DNA from: Ophiothrix spiculata
Lineage: Eukaryota > Echinodermata > Ophiuroidea > Amphilepidida > Ophiotrichidae
Length of the DNA stretch: 28,321 nt
Reading direction: 5' to 3' (one strand)
NCBI GenBank assembly: GCA_000969725.1
Contig: JXSR01S002522.1
Every line of letters starts with the position of its first letter. Position 1 is the stretch's first letter. Positions 20,396 to 28,321 of the stretch are shown one piece after another. Under the pieces are notes generated by a model. The model worked only from the letters and a program-made list of their open reading frames with translations, was not told the origin of the DNA and did no database searches. A program made the translations under genes and the position numbers.

Positions 20396-20829
20396 ACCAC
20401 ATCTGATCATTGATCAAAAATATTGCATTTATGAAATTGATTTATGTGAAAATACACCCTTAAGTCAATCATAATGAGATTTAATTTGTCTTGATCATTT
20501 GACAATGTACTTCATCTTTTATAAAAAATTATACAAAGGATATTGGAATGTTTTTTTTCCTTCAAAATTCTGGTGTAAAATCATTTAAGATCCTTTCAAA
20601 GTCTTTCTCATCACAACACTACACTCCAACTTCCCGTAAATGAGCTCACAATCCACTACGATGCATGGAAAAGAGACAGAATCCTCAATGCAGCATCATT
20701 TTTACACTGAATTTTCATCATTTTACTTTTATACCTTGGGAGACTTAACTGTGCATTTACTATTTCAAACTTTTACTTTATATTGGACTACAAGGTATTA
20801 AACAAATACCAATGTCTGAAACTAGCTAG
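20396..20829. other. Unassigned AT-rich stretch
   Basis: If 20264-20395 is a terminal exon, this is downstream flank. Nothing else is recognised. Confidence 0.35.
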
Positions 20830-21148
20830 GCTTTAAATTAAAAAAAAAATGCAGGTGATTTATAGTGCACTACGTGGTTCCCCGACTTGTAATTCCACAC
20901 AGCCTCAGCACACTTTACAGAGCAGTTCTTATCATTGGGTTAAATCACTACCTGGACTCCCTGGGGCCAAAGGGCTTACTGCGGCCTACATATTGGCGCA
21001 ACCCTAGCTTGAGCAATTCACACCCTCATAAAATATACAGTTTTCACACACTCAGTTCCAGCTGGACTCGAACGCGGATCGATCGATATCTTATGTTTAA
21101 CAGTCCGAGAACTAACCGACTGAGGTAGCGAGAACTACGCTTTAAATT
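20830..21148 (-). mobile_element. tRNA-derived SINE (family 3) with 10-bp TSD
   Basis: Read on the minus strand, the head has an A-box-like TACCTCAGTCGGTTAGT (complement of 21111-21127) and B box GTTCGAGTCC (complement of 21064-21073). The body runs to about 20850. GCTTTAAATT flanks both sides (20830-20839, 21139-21148), a 10-bp duplication as expected for LINE-driven insertion. The 3' end borders an A-run on the plus strand, i.e. T-rich on the SINE strand, so the tail is not a normal poly(A). A truncated relative is at 25965-25998. Confidence 0.78.
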
Positions 21149-21831
21149 TCCAATGAGTTTGAATACAACTGCATAATTTACTCCTCATGGATGTAGTATA
21201 AGGTAGTTTTGGTAGTGAAAAAGCATCCAATGTCGGCATGAAATCCTATCAAAGGAAAACTTGCAATTCATTGCAATTAGCAAGTACCCTTCAAGTATGA
21301 AGCGCTGTTTACTGACACCCTGTTATGAGGAGCTAGCCGTTACAGTTACGATATTGAGATTTAAAGGGACTGACCAGGATATGTAAGTCAGGCAAACATT
21401 CCAAAGCACACAAGAACCTGAAACATGGTTGCTATGGGCTCCCCAAATAACTTCAGCGTCCAAAATTTACATCATGTTCACAGAAGATGCTTGCATATCG
21501 CTTAAAGCTATGATGTGAAAAGGTTGTGTGAGGACTTCCCTGTCAGGTTATACACTTAACAAACCTATACATTCGTGACACTATTATGTACAAATATTGA
21601 GGGTCATGGTTAAAATCGTTTCCCCCAAAATGTGAACGCATTTGAGTACTTTTTAAAATCTTTAAGCTAATGACTGTTTGATCAACATGGTGTATCCTAT
21701 ATCCTCGTTTCAATGTCGGCATGGCCATTTTGTGTTCTCCATACACAACTATTTGCAAACGTACTGTTGTGTATTGCCATGAAACACTGATTGTCACATG
21801 CATAACACAAGTTAGGCTTATGCAAATTGAG
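21149..21831. other. Unassigned stretch
   Basis: No supported gene. The minus-strand frame 21543-21854 has no recognisable domain and runs into the MITE. Confidence 0.4.
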
Positions 21832-21967
21832 CAGGGCCCATATTCATGAAACACTGCTAACTCTAGTTGGCTGCTAACCTATTGTATACATGTCAAAATT
21901 TGCCAAGTAAACAAAGAGTAAGCAGCCAACTAGAGCCTTTAGCGGTGTTACATGAATATGGGCCCTG
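21832..21967. mobile_element. Palindromic MITE, CAGGGCCCATATTC family (copy B)
   Basis: Starts CAGGGCCCATATTCATG and ends CATGAATATGGGCCCTG, with arms carrying CTCTAGTTGGCTGCTAAC and AGCAGCCAACTAGAG. It matches copy A along its length, with more mismatches between its arms than copy A. The flanks show no 8-bp duplication. Confidence 0.82.
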
Positions 21968-22984
21968 GTCTTTAAACTATCTGTAAGATCTCATTTTATG
22001 ATTTTCTGGTTAGTCCCATTAATTAAGCAGTGCACCAATACTGCGATGTCACTCTATCACTGTGGTCTACTCAAGTACTACAAGCTATTGATTCTCATTA
22101 TTGCCCCGACTTCTCACCATGTTTGAAAAACGTTTGTAAAGTAATGACAAAACAGTCACAATTCGCCACAAAGTAAACACAACATACATCATGACATGTT
22201 TCTTAAAGAGCTCTCTTAATAGATACATTGACAATTATCAATATTTTTTCTGATTGATATTTGTACTACATCTTGTATAGTATCATCATTGTTACCATTA
22301 ACCTGGCGGTGGGAAGCAAATTGACCAGACTGAGACAGGCTGCTAAACGTTTTTGGTTTGACCTGAGGGAAGATTCACTGTGCACCAAGTGCACATTGGT
22401 GCACTCTTTTAGACTCAAATTTTGCTGATCAAATGTTTATTGACAGATGATAAATTTTGAGGGTCTTTGACAAAGACATAGATATTTGATAGCCCATGGC
22501 CATGCAGACCAAAACTTGTCTTGTGTCACAAACAGAAATTGGCCCTAAATGCACCAACATTATATAAAATGCACTCTTAAAGGGAAGAATTTACAGGCTT
22601 AGAAAAATTACGTTGCACATAGAACACATATTTGCCTAAGAATTGCATTAGAATGTTAGGATGGCTTGTCATTTTCAATTCTTTTAAAAGTTGTTAGATT
22701 TAATATGAAAGAAGTCAATCCACATTTTTGGCCATCTAGATGCACTATTTTTTAAAAGCATGGCTTCGTAAGATCAATGCCAATTTCCCATGCACACCGT
22801 GACCCTTCCTCAAGTCCCAGTCCGTTTCCCCAACTGTCATAGGTACCTCACCAACAACAAAAGCTTCACAAATGCCGACAATAAAAGACAAAGCGTAAGA
22901 CAATATTTGATGTCAAATTACACATGCTTTCACTCAATACCCGTACACCTTTCAAGCCATAAGGCATAAGGCCAAATAAAAAAT
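21968..22984. other. Unassigned stretch with one notable open frame
   Basis: A plus-strand frame at about 22258-22425 has no ATG and 55 codons. It reads YLYYILYSIIIVTINLAVG (hydrophobic, membrane-helix-like) then SKLTRLRQAAKRFWFDLRED, and ends at TGA. The middle is more GC-rich than its surroundings. It could be an exon fragment or chance. The imperfect palindrome GTGCACCAA...TTGGTGCAC lies within it near 22381-22405. Nothing else is recognised. Confidence 0.25.
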
Positions 22985-23190
22985 GCTTGTTTTACATCCG
23001 TACCCATTCTGATTTTGTAATATTTTGAAATTATTGTTATTATTTTCCTTATTTGTTCCATAACTTTGCTGCTGAAACCGATGTGCTGAATAGAAATACA
23101 AAATCGCACGTTTTACATCCCTTCCCGCTCCGATATTTTTTGTTACTTTACTGTTTCCTCATTGGTTCCTTAACGTCGCTTCTGAAACTC
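22985..23190. repeat. Diverged tandem pair (period about 121 bp)
   Basis: GTTTTACATCC occurs at 22989 and 23110, each followed by a TTTTGT/TTTGTTA segment, a CTTATTTGTTCC / CTCATTGGTTCC segment and GCTGCTGAAAC / GCTTCTGAAAC. The third GGGGTACTC MITE is inserted in the second unit at CTGAAACT. Confidence 0.6.
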
Positions 23191-23757
23191 CGAGGGGGGG
23201 GGGGGTTCCTTAGGTTGTGGGGACATGCCGCAAATTCGGGTAGCAAAATCAGACTCTCTGGTACTGTAAAACAAGAAATATTTGCTAGCAATTTAATTTC
23301 GCTAATACGCCAAAATCGCGAAATAATTTGCCGCTAATATAAATAATGTGCAATGATTTCAATGGCTGGGTGATGCAATTAGTGAAATTAAAATGCCGCC
23401 AAAAACCCCAGATTCTGAAATTCACAAAATTTTCTTTCCGCAAATATTTCTTTTTAATCTGTCCTTTTTCTTCGCAAAATGTGGTATTTTGATGGGTTCA
23501 TTTATCAACATTTTCTAATTGGTGCAAATTTTGACATTCCTCCTCTAAACTTAAGATAATTTTTCCAAAATAGTACAAGTTTGGGCAGTAAAAATGTGGT
23601 TTTCTATTAAATTTGACTCAAAATTTGGGAGATTTGGTATATGAATGGGTCTCTTTTTCTTGAAAACTGGTATTTGGATGTGTGGCTTTTCAATTTTCCA
23701 AGAGGCAAGTTCCTATCTAAACCAAATTTGAGTACCCCCTCCCCCCAAGCTGAAACT
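23182..23757 (-). mobile_element. GGGGTACTC hAT-like MITE (copy 3, interrupted)
   Basis: The element proper is 23190-23749, in reverse orientation relative to copies 1 and 2. It starts CCGAGGGGGG with GGGGACATGCCGC inside, and ends CCAAATTTGAGTACCCCC. Perfect 8-bp TSD CTGAAACT lies at 23182-23189 and 23750-23757. It is about 560 bp because a second MITE (23262-23457) sits inside it. Without that insert it would be about 365 bp, close to copies 1 and 2. Confidence 0.87.
23262..23457. mobile_element. Nested TA-flanked MITE
   Basis: Begins TACTGTAAAACAAGAAATA, as at 102. Near the other end GCAAATATTTCTTTTT is the approximate complement of its start. The right end is eroded and no clear TACAGTA remains. 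Interior words TTTCGCTAAT and GTGAAATTAAAATGCCGCC are shared in type with 102-285. Comparison with copies 1 and 2 of the host element shows the host reads CTCTCTGGTA directly into TTTC, so the insertion point is at a TA. Confidence 0.75.
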
Positions 23758-24519
23758 ACTGAACTTGAAATACTAGCGTTTGATGATCATTTATAGACAC
23801 ATTACACACACCTATTTCAAAGTAGAGGTAAGGCAAAATGGAAAAAAACAATTAGAATTTTCGAATGTGATTAAAAAGCTTTGGAATTAAAGAATTTATT
23901 CAGAACTAAATAATAAGACCACACTCTCAAATTTTGCAAATAATCTGGACGACAAACACAAACTTTATTTTTTTGGCCGTTCTGTCCAGACAAGGCAAAC
24001 AATTATCAAGTACTCCACAAATTGTTAAGGTGCTATAAGCAATTATGAGCAACAAATGAGGCGGCCATTGCATCAAGAGCCGCCTCCCTTACATCTTTTA
24101 AGTGTATTGTGTCTATAGGGCTCTTAACTTCAATGGACAAATGAGCGGTGTTCACACAAGACAAATAATTCCCCTGGATAGTAGTAGTAGTAGTTCACAT
24201 AAATTTCTCCTTTAAAAGAACACCGGAGTGTTGCTCTCCGTAGCAGTACATGAAGAAAAGTCTCTTCACCAAGTAGATGACCATAAAAAATTAACAAGGC
24301 AACCTCTACATCTAAGCTACATCTAAAGTCTAAAACTATCCACACTGCATGCAACATGACAAAAACAGATAAAAATGCAATACATCCAAACATCCAAAAA
24401 ATTTGGAAAATTTTGATGGAATTTCAATTTGAGGGCCTGCAGTACAACCTCAGGTGACACGGCGACACTGTTGTAGTTGAGTCAAGATGAACAGCAAAAA
24501 CTTGATCTAGGCGCAGACC
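23758..24519. other. Unassigned stretch
   Basis: Contains a short (TAG)n microsatellite at 24179-24194. The minus-strand frame 24130-24393 runs through it, giving a run of Tyr, and is not a credible protein. Confidence 0.4.
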
Positions 24520-24735
24520 AGACTCCACTTTTAAAAATATTTGCAGTGAGGGGATCCCCATACCACCTTTCCCGTTAAATGCTGGTACCAACTTGACACC
24601 TGGGTAGAGAGGAGCTCATGATCTTGCTAAGGACACTACACACACCGCCCACCAGATTCGCACCCACAACGCTCAATGCTCGATGATTCAGGGATACATA
24701 CTGTTACCACTGCATGTCCCTGCACATTATGCTAG
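24520..24735 (-). mobile_element. tRNA-derived SINE (family 4)
   Basis: On the minus strand the head shows an A-box-like TGCAGTGGTAACA (complement of 24702-24714) and B-box-like GGGTGCGAATCT (complement of 24653-24664). It is followed by GGTGGGCGGTGTG, CCTTAGCAAGATC and ACCCAGGTGTCAA. The CCTTAGCAAG stretch recalls the CCTTAAGCAAG of family 1, so the two may share a body module. Boundaries are approximate. Confidence 0.6.
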
Positions 24736-25031
24736 CGCATACAATATCAGCCTTTCAAATCAAAATGTGTTAATGTAATTCTATTTGAAAGAAACTGAGC
24801 TATCATATTGAGCCTGGACACTGAGCGTTTTGATCATCATCAAAAATTATTTTCCCAATGATCATGTGAACGGAGTAAGGATAAAGAGGATATTTATTGT
24901 AACAATACACTATTAGGGCCTTTTGTCATATGAATAAAGAACCCGAGATATTATTGTAACAAATTGCATATCATACTTCAACCTTACTACATCATCATGT
25001 ATAGAGGGCACATTACAAACAAAAGAAACAA
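24736..25031. other. Unassigned stretch
   Basis: Nothing recognised. Confidence 0.3.
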
Positions 25032-25100
25032 AAGATAGCTTAGCATTGGGACTGATCGTGGCGTTGAGGCCCTAGGGTTGAGTCCCATCTGGATTGACAG
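25032..25100 (+). mobile_element. Possible SINE head fragment
   Basis: GATAGCTTAGCATTGGGA could be an A box, and GGGTTGAGTCCC (25075-25086) a B box, at normal tRNA spacing. No pairing acceptor stem and no shared body were found, so this is a weak call. Confidence 0.35.
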
Positions 25101-25964
25101 GGGATGAACACATTACACTGGGAATTCTTAAATACTTTCAATATAATTTTTCTAAATTGCATTTGCTCATTAACCTTTTTACAATTCTTTCATCAGCAAG
25201 AAGCATAATAAGGGTGGTAGCCCTCAAAAATAACTAAACTCTTTGCAGTGCTTTGTAAAATGGAAGGAAGACTGCCCGCAAAACAGCCCCAAATGAATCA
25301 CCATATAGTGACCATACTTTGAACATCATTGGCAAAAGTGGTCTTTTGGAGTGCAGAGTTCTGTCATCACATACTTCATAGAATTTAAGAAACGTTTATT
25401 CATTTCCACGTGTTTCTAAGTGGTTTGCAAGTGTCTTTTTTATTGGTGCTCTTTTTAAAATCAGAATGTGAATGAGAACATTGGACAAAATTTCAAAATT
25501 TTGTTTGTGGATGATTTACACTTCATATGGTCGATAATAAAACTATTATCAGTCAATTACCAGATATCGGAAAATTTTGATCAAAACTTTCAGAAAAGTC
25601 AAATATTTTGCTGATCTTGGGTATAAGGCTATTCTCTAAATGTATAATATTGATGCTATATGCCTATATCAAGAAAGAGACCAAAATTTGTTTGTAAAAC
25701 ATTCCTTTCACATCTAAATTGTAGAAATATCAAAAGAAAGTTAGAGTTTGCATTTAAGATCTCCTGAAAAGCCTAATCTAAAAAATTCAACTATAAGGGG
25801 CAGTATCTATCGTTGTCGACAACGATCGACAAAGATAATTTAAAATAAGAGAATATCTATTGAATATTTTAATATGCTATATATATGATGCAAAAAAATG
25901 CTGAGGAAAAGTTTGGGGATGATACAGAACTTGTCCAGTGCCCTTTTAAAATCAAATTAGGCCT
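25101..25964. other. Unassigned AT-rich stretch
   Basis: No supported feature. TCGTTGTCGACAACGA near 25810-25825 is a short perfect palindrome. Confidence 0.4.
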
Positions 25965-25998
25965 ACAGTTTTCGCACACTCAGCTCCAGCTGGACTTG
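25965..25998 (-). mobile_element. Truncated family 3 SINE
   Basis: Matches 21037-21070 in 31 of 34 positions (ACAGTTTTC...CTCCAGCTGGACTTG) and then stops at the B box, so only the piece just 3' of the B box is kept. Confidence 0.7.
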
Positions 25999-26366
25999 TT
26001 AAATTTAGGAAAAAAAAACTAGTACCAAGGTCAAAGAAAGTTCATCAACATCAGATGAAGGGGCAACAAGTTTGTTCAGTGACCTAGATGTGGCCATGAT
26101 ATTTTCAATGGAGGATTTAACACAAGAGTTCAAGTTTATTTTATATACCACAACACCAGTGATATCCATGTTACATCCTGGGGTGTTTGGGTGTGGTACC
26201 AAGCTCACATGTCATGAATACTAAATGCTGATTGGCCAAAGGGGACACATTGAGATTGATTCAAAACATTTCATAAACAGAGTGTATATTACTCAGCACT
26301 TTTTTTAAGTTGGAACATACACTGCTGGTGCTGCCAGGTCATAGGAATCTGCCATACCCAAGCATG

Positions 26367-26367
<1 letters not shown>
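25999..26367. other. Unassigned stretch with open frame on plus strand
   Basis: A plus-strand frame (about 26017-26221) reads TSTKVKESSSTSDEGATSLF and then SDLDVAMIFSMEDLTQEFKF before a TAA. The composition is protein-like, but there is no start codon, no clear splice acceptor and no known domain. The opposite strand is also open (26208-26005). I leave it uncalled. Confidence 0.25.
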
Positions 26368-26399
<32 letters not shown>

Positions 26400-26640
26400 G
26401 ATACAAGTACTTGCATAACATGCATATACCAGGATGCATACCCTATGAAGGAGTCTATCCGTACACGGGATCCACTGCTTTACGTGACTGTCCGACCAAG
26501 GAGCAAGTAGAGTAAAGTTTCTTGCTCAAGGAAACAAGGAGATGAAAACCACCTGGCCCTGAGCTCCAACCCACAATCTCTGTATTACGAGACCCGTGCT
26601 CTAACCGCTCAGCCACGCTCCGCTCACAAGCCCGCTGATA
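26368..26640 (-). mobile_element. tRNA-derived SINE (family 1) with (TGAT)n tail
   Basis: On the minus strand it has an A-box-like TGGCTGAGCGGT (complement of 26604-26615) and a degenerate B box near 26561-26572. It is followed by CTCCTTGTTTCC, GAGCAAGAAACTTTACTCTA and CACGTAAAGCAGTGGATCCC. It matches the plus-strand copy at 8147-8352. The plus-strand (AATC)n microsatellite at 26368-26400 sits exactly at its 3' end, so it is probably the SINE's simple-repeat tail. Confidence 0.82.
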
Positions 26641-27503
26641 TGATCTGTATTGCACATTACTATAAACAATGGAAAACGAGACAAGGCATATCAAGGGTAC
26701 ATCAATGGATATGAGGCCTTACAAATCCAATTCAGGAGAACATATCACCAAGTTGGAAAAATAAATATTTGTAAAATGGCCTTCATTGAATGGTTTACAA
26801 AAAAACTTCACAAAAACACCAACCAGTTACATTAATTCCTTCAAATTATCCCTTGATGCAGAAAATTGCCTTCATTGATCCAATCTTGTTAATGCTCAAC
26901 AAATAATGTTTTTTAATAGTTCCAACATGATATTGTTAAAAGCGTTATTATCCCTTGTTGGTCAACTAAACAAGAAAGAAAACAATCATGTTATGATCTT
27001 CTTTTAACAAGATTAAAGGACTCAAGGTACTTAAAGATAAATAGGCCATTTGCAGTCTGGATGGTGCCAAAATGAATGCATTGATTATTGGTAAGTAATA
27101 CGTAATCAATTATTGCGCTATAATTGGTGTAATTATAGATTTTATTTGATAAGTGAGATGTTCCTTCTTTGTTATAAAGTTTTGGAAAATAAACTATTTC
27201 ATGTTCTCCTTATATTTTGATGCTTTGTTCTCTGAGGGAGGTCTTGTGTTTAATTAAATTTTAATTTCTGGTCTTAACTTTTGGATTAAAATGATTAAAT
27301 AAAACTGGTGTGGAATGGTTTTGAGCCTTTTAGAGAAAACTGGTGTGATATGTGTTTTCTTTGTTTAGGAGAAAATCTAAGAGGGAGGTCTATTTGTCAT
27401 TATATTGAAGATTGAAGTTATCTGGTAAAGCAAGCTCTGCAAATTGTACCATCCCCTCTGAACTGATCATCCACTACTCATCCTACTCCATTTTGTCTGA
27501 CTA
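26641..27503. other. Unassigned AT-rich stretch
   Basis: No gene recognised. Short direct repeats occur (AAAACTGGTGTG near 27302 and 27339; GAGGGAGGTCT near 27234 and 27381). The frame 26650-26835 lacks protein-like features. Confidence 0.4.
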
Positions 27504-27899
27504 TATGCCAGAGAAGTAGTGACGTCACATTTATGATAATTAGCCCAACGAGTGCGATCTGGTTCCAAACAAATGATTACTTAGTATGTCCACTGATCAT
27601 ACGTATTAACAGCATAGGCGTACTAAACATACAAATTAGACCGATTTTTCTCGGTTGGAAAACAAAAATAATGGCAGGGATCCCGTCCTGGCTTGTGATC
27701 ACAACCTTCAGCTCAACAGGGCTGCATGTTTTCCCTTATTTTTTTTTCGACGAATTTTATGGTATCAAAAAGGAGTCTGACTTCAAGTTTTCCCCATAGA
27801 CTTAACGTATGGCAAAACTGTCCACCTCGTTTGTTTGGAACCAAAACGCACGTGTTGGGTGATTTACATAAATTATGACGTCACTACTTCCCCGGCGTA
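27504..27899. mobile_element. TA-flanked MITE with TGACGTCA in both TIRs
   Basis: Long imperfect inverted repeats of about 60 bp: GAAGTAGTGACGTCA (left, 27513-27527) and TGACGTCACTACTTC (right, 27876-27890). They continue through AGCCCAACGAGTGCG / CGCACGTGTTGGGT and GGTTCCAAACAAA / TTTGTTTGGAACC. Outer TATGCC and GGCGTA extend the symmetry to TA on both sides. About 396 bp. The internal frame 27533-27799 shows no transposase motif. Confidence 0.8.
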
Positions 27900-27968
27900 T
27901 TCATCTCAAACCAGCTGTGAATACAGCCTCTTTTTGCCATTAAATTATTTTTGCCAATACAGCCTTCA

Positions 27969-28262
27969 CATATACATATGTGATGACTCACCCCGAAAAG
28001 GGGGACTTTGCGATAGAACACTTTTCGAGAAACTGACGAAAATAGGCAGCAAAAAATAAAGAAAATAATAAGAATTTCCAGCAGATTTTCTGTCATTGTA
28101 AAATTTGATCGCCTTGGATCAATTTCAACAAGTATACGGTGTCATCAAAGTATTGGTGTCATATTAAAGCTTAGAAAATGCTGTAACAGATGACTCAAAA
28201 TTATAAAATCAAAATTGATATCATAAGTCCCCCTTTTGGGGGTGAGCCATCACATATATGTT
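27969..28262. mobile_element. MITE, CATATGTGATGnCTCACCCC termini
   Basis: The left end reads ATATGTGATGACTCACCCC then AAAAGGGGGACTT. The right end carries the reverse complement, AAGTCCCCCTTTTGGGGGTG then AGCCATCACATAT. Arms are about 35-38 bp. Each end also folds on itself (CCCC...GGGG). Edges are set by AT-rich sequence, so the TSD is unclear, possibly TA. The frames at 27835-28096 overlap its left end and are incidental. Confidence 0.75.
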
Positions 28263-28321
28263 TACTATGTATACGATGTCTTCAGTTATGGTCACATGAC
28301 CACTGGCGTCCAACTGGGCAT

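Noticed and set aside
24130-24393. Minus-strand gene with a poly-Tyr tract
   Set aside because: The Tyr run is the translation of a (TAG)n microsatellite and the rest shows no family resemblance.
26005-26221. Ser-rich exon on the plus strand
   Set aside because: Protein-like composition only; no start, acceptor or known domain, and the opposite strand is also open.
26368-26400. CRISPR array or independent microsatellite
   Set aside because: Simple (AATC)n with no spacers, placed exactly at a SINE 3' end, so best read as its tail.
1-28321. Retrovirus-like, LTR or Polinton-like fossils
   Set aside because: No long terminal repeats, no protease/integrase or capsid-like frames seen; the only reverse-transcriptase sequence is non-LTR.

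Overview
This window looks like non-coding DNA from an AT-rich animal genome, most likely a marine invertebrate. An echinoderm or a related deuterostome is my guess, from the repeat vocabulary only, and it is weak. There is no bacterial or organellar gene organisation and no complete protein-coding gene. Nearly all longer reading frames fall inside repeats or lack protein-like composition. A 465-base assembly gap (15934-16398) splits the window.

The window is mainly a stack of short non-autonomous DNA transposons (MITEs), tRNA-derived SINEs, one LINE fragment and two local tandem arrays. Many elements can be bounded exactly, because their terminal inverted repeats (TIRs) and target-site duplications (TSDs) are readable. 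Six hAT-like elements carry 8-bp TSDs: 2283-2500, 5167-5561, 17284-18790, 19069-19380, 19876-20244 and 23190-23749. Two elements are flanked by TTAA, as in piggyBac (6970-7571, 16720-17004). One has a TAA duplication, as in PIF/Harbinger (9001-9188). Several have TA flanks or are foldbacks (102-285, 12370-12540, 13145-13310, 13905-14296, 23262-23457, 27504-27899, 27969-28262). A palindromic family opening with CAGGGCCCATATTC is present twice whole and once as a half.

Layout. 1-2.3 kb: a TA-flanked MITE and unassigned DNA. 2.3-3.3 kb: a hAT MITE abutting the tail of a minus-strand LINE. 4.35-6.7 kb: tandem array 1, invaded by three MITEs. 7.0-7.6 kb: piggyBac-like element. 8.1-8.35 kb: SINE. 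8.6-10 kb: tandem array 2, invaded by a Harbinger-like MITE. 10-16 kb: sparse DNA with foldbacks. 16.5-19.4 kb: dense cluster of TTAA MITE, SINE, a 1.5 kb hAT element containing other fragments, and another hAT MITE. 19.6-20.4 kb: the only stretch with hints of host exons on the plus strand. 20.8-26.7 kb: four minus-strand SINE copies or fragments, one possible plus-strand SINE fragment, and a nested MITE pair. 27.5-28.3 kb: two MITEs with long TIRs.

The best biological leads are: a GGGGTACTC hAT-like family with three copies, each with its own 8-bp TSD, one of them hit by a second MITE; a possible host exon pair interrupted by one of those copies; a MITE whose TIRs each carry a palindromic TGACGTCA site; and the tendency of MITEs to sit inside small tandem arrays, where neighbouring units reveal the empty site. 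I did not find a CRISPR array, an operon, a retrovirus-like or Polinton-like element, or a convincing new system.
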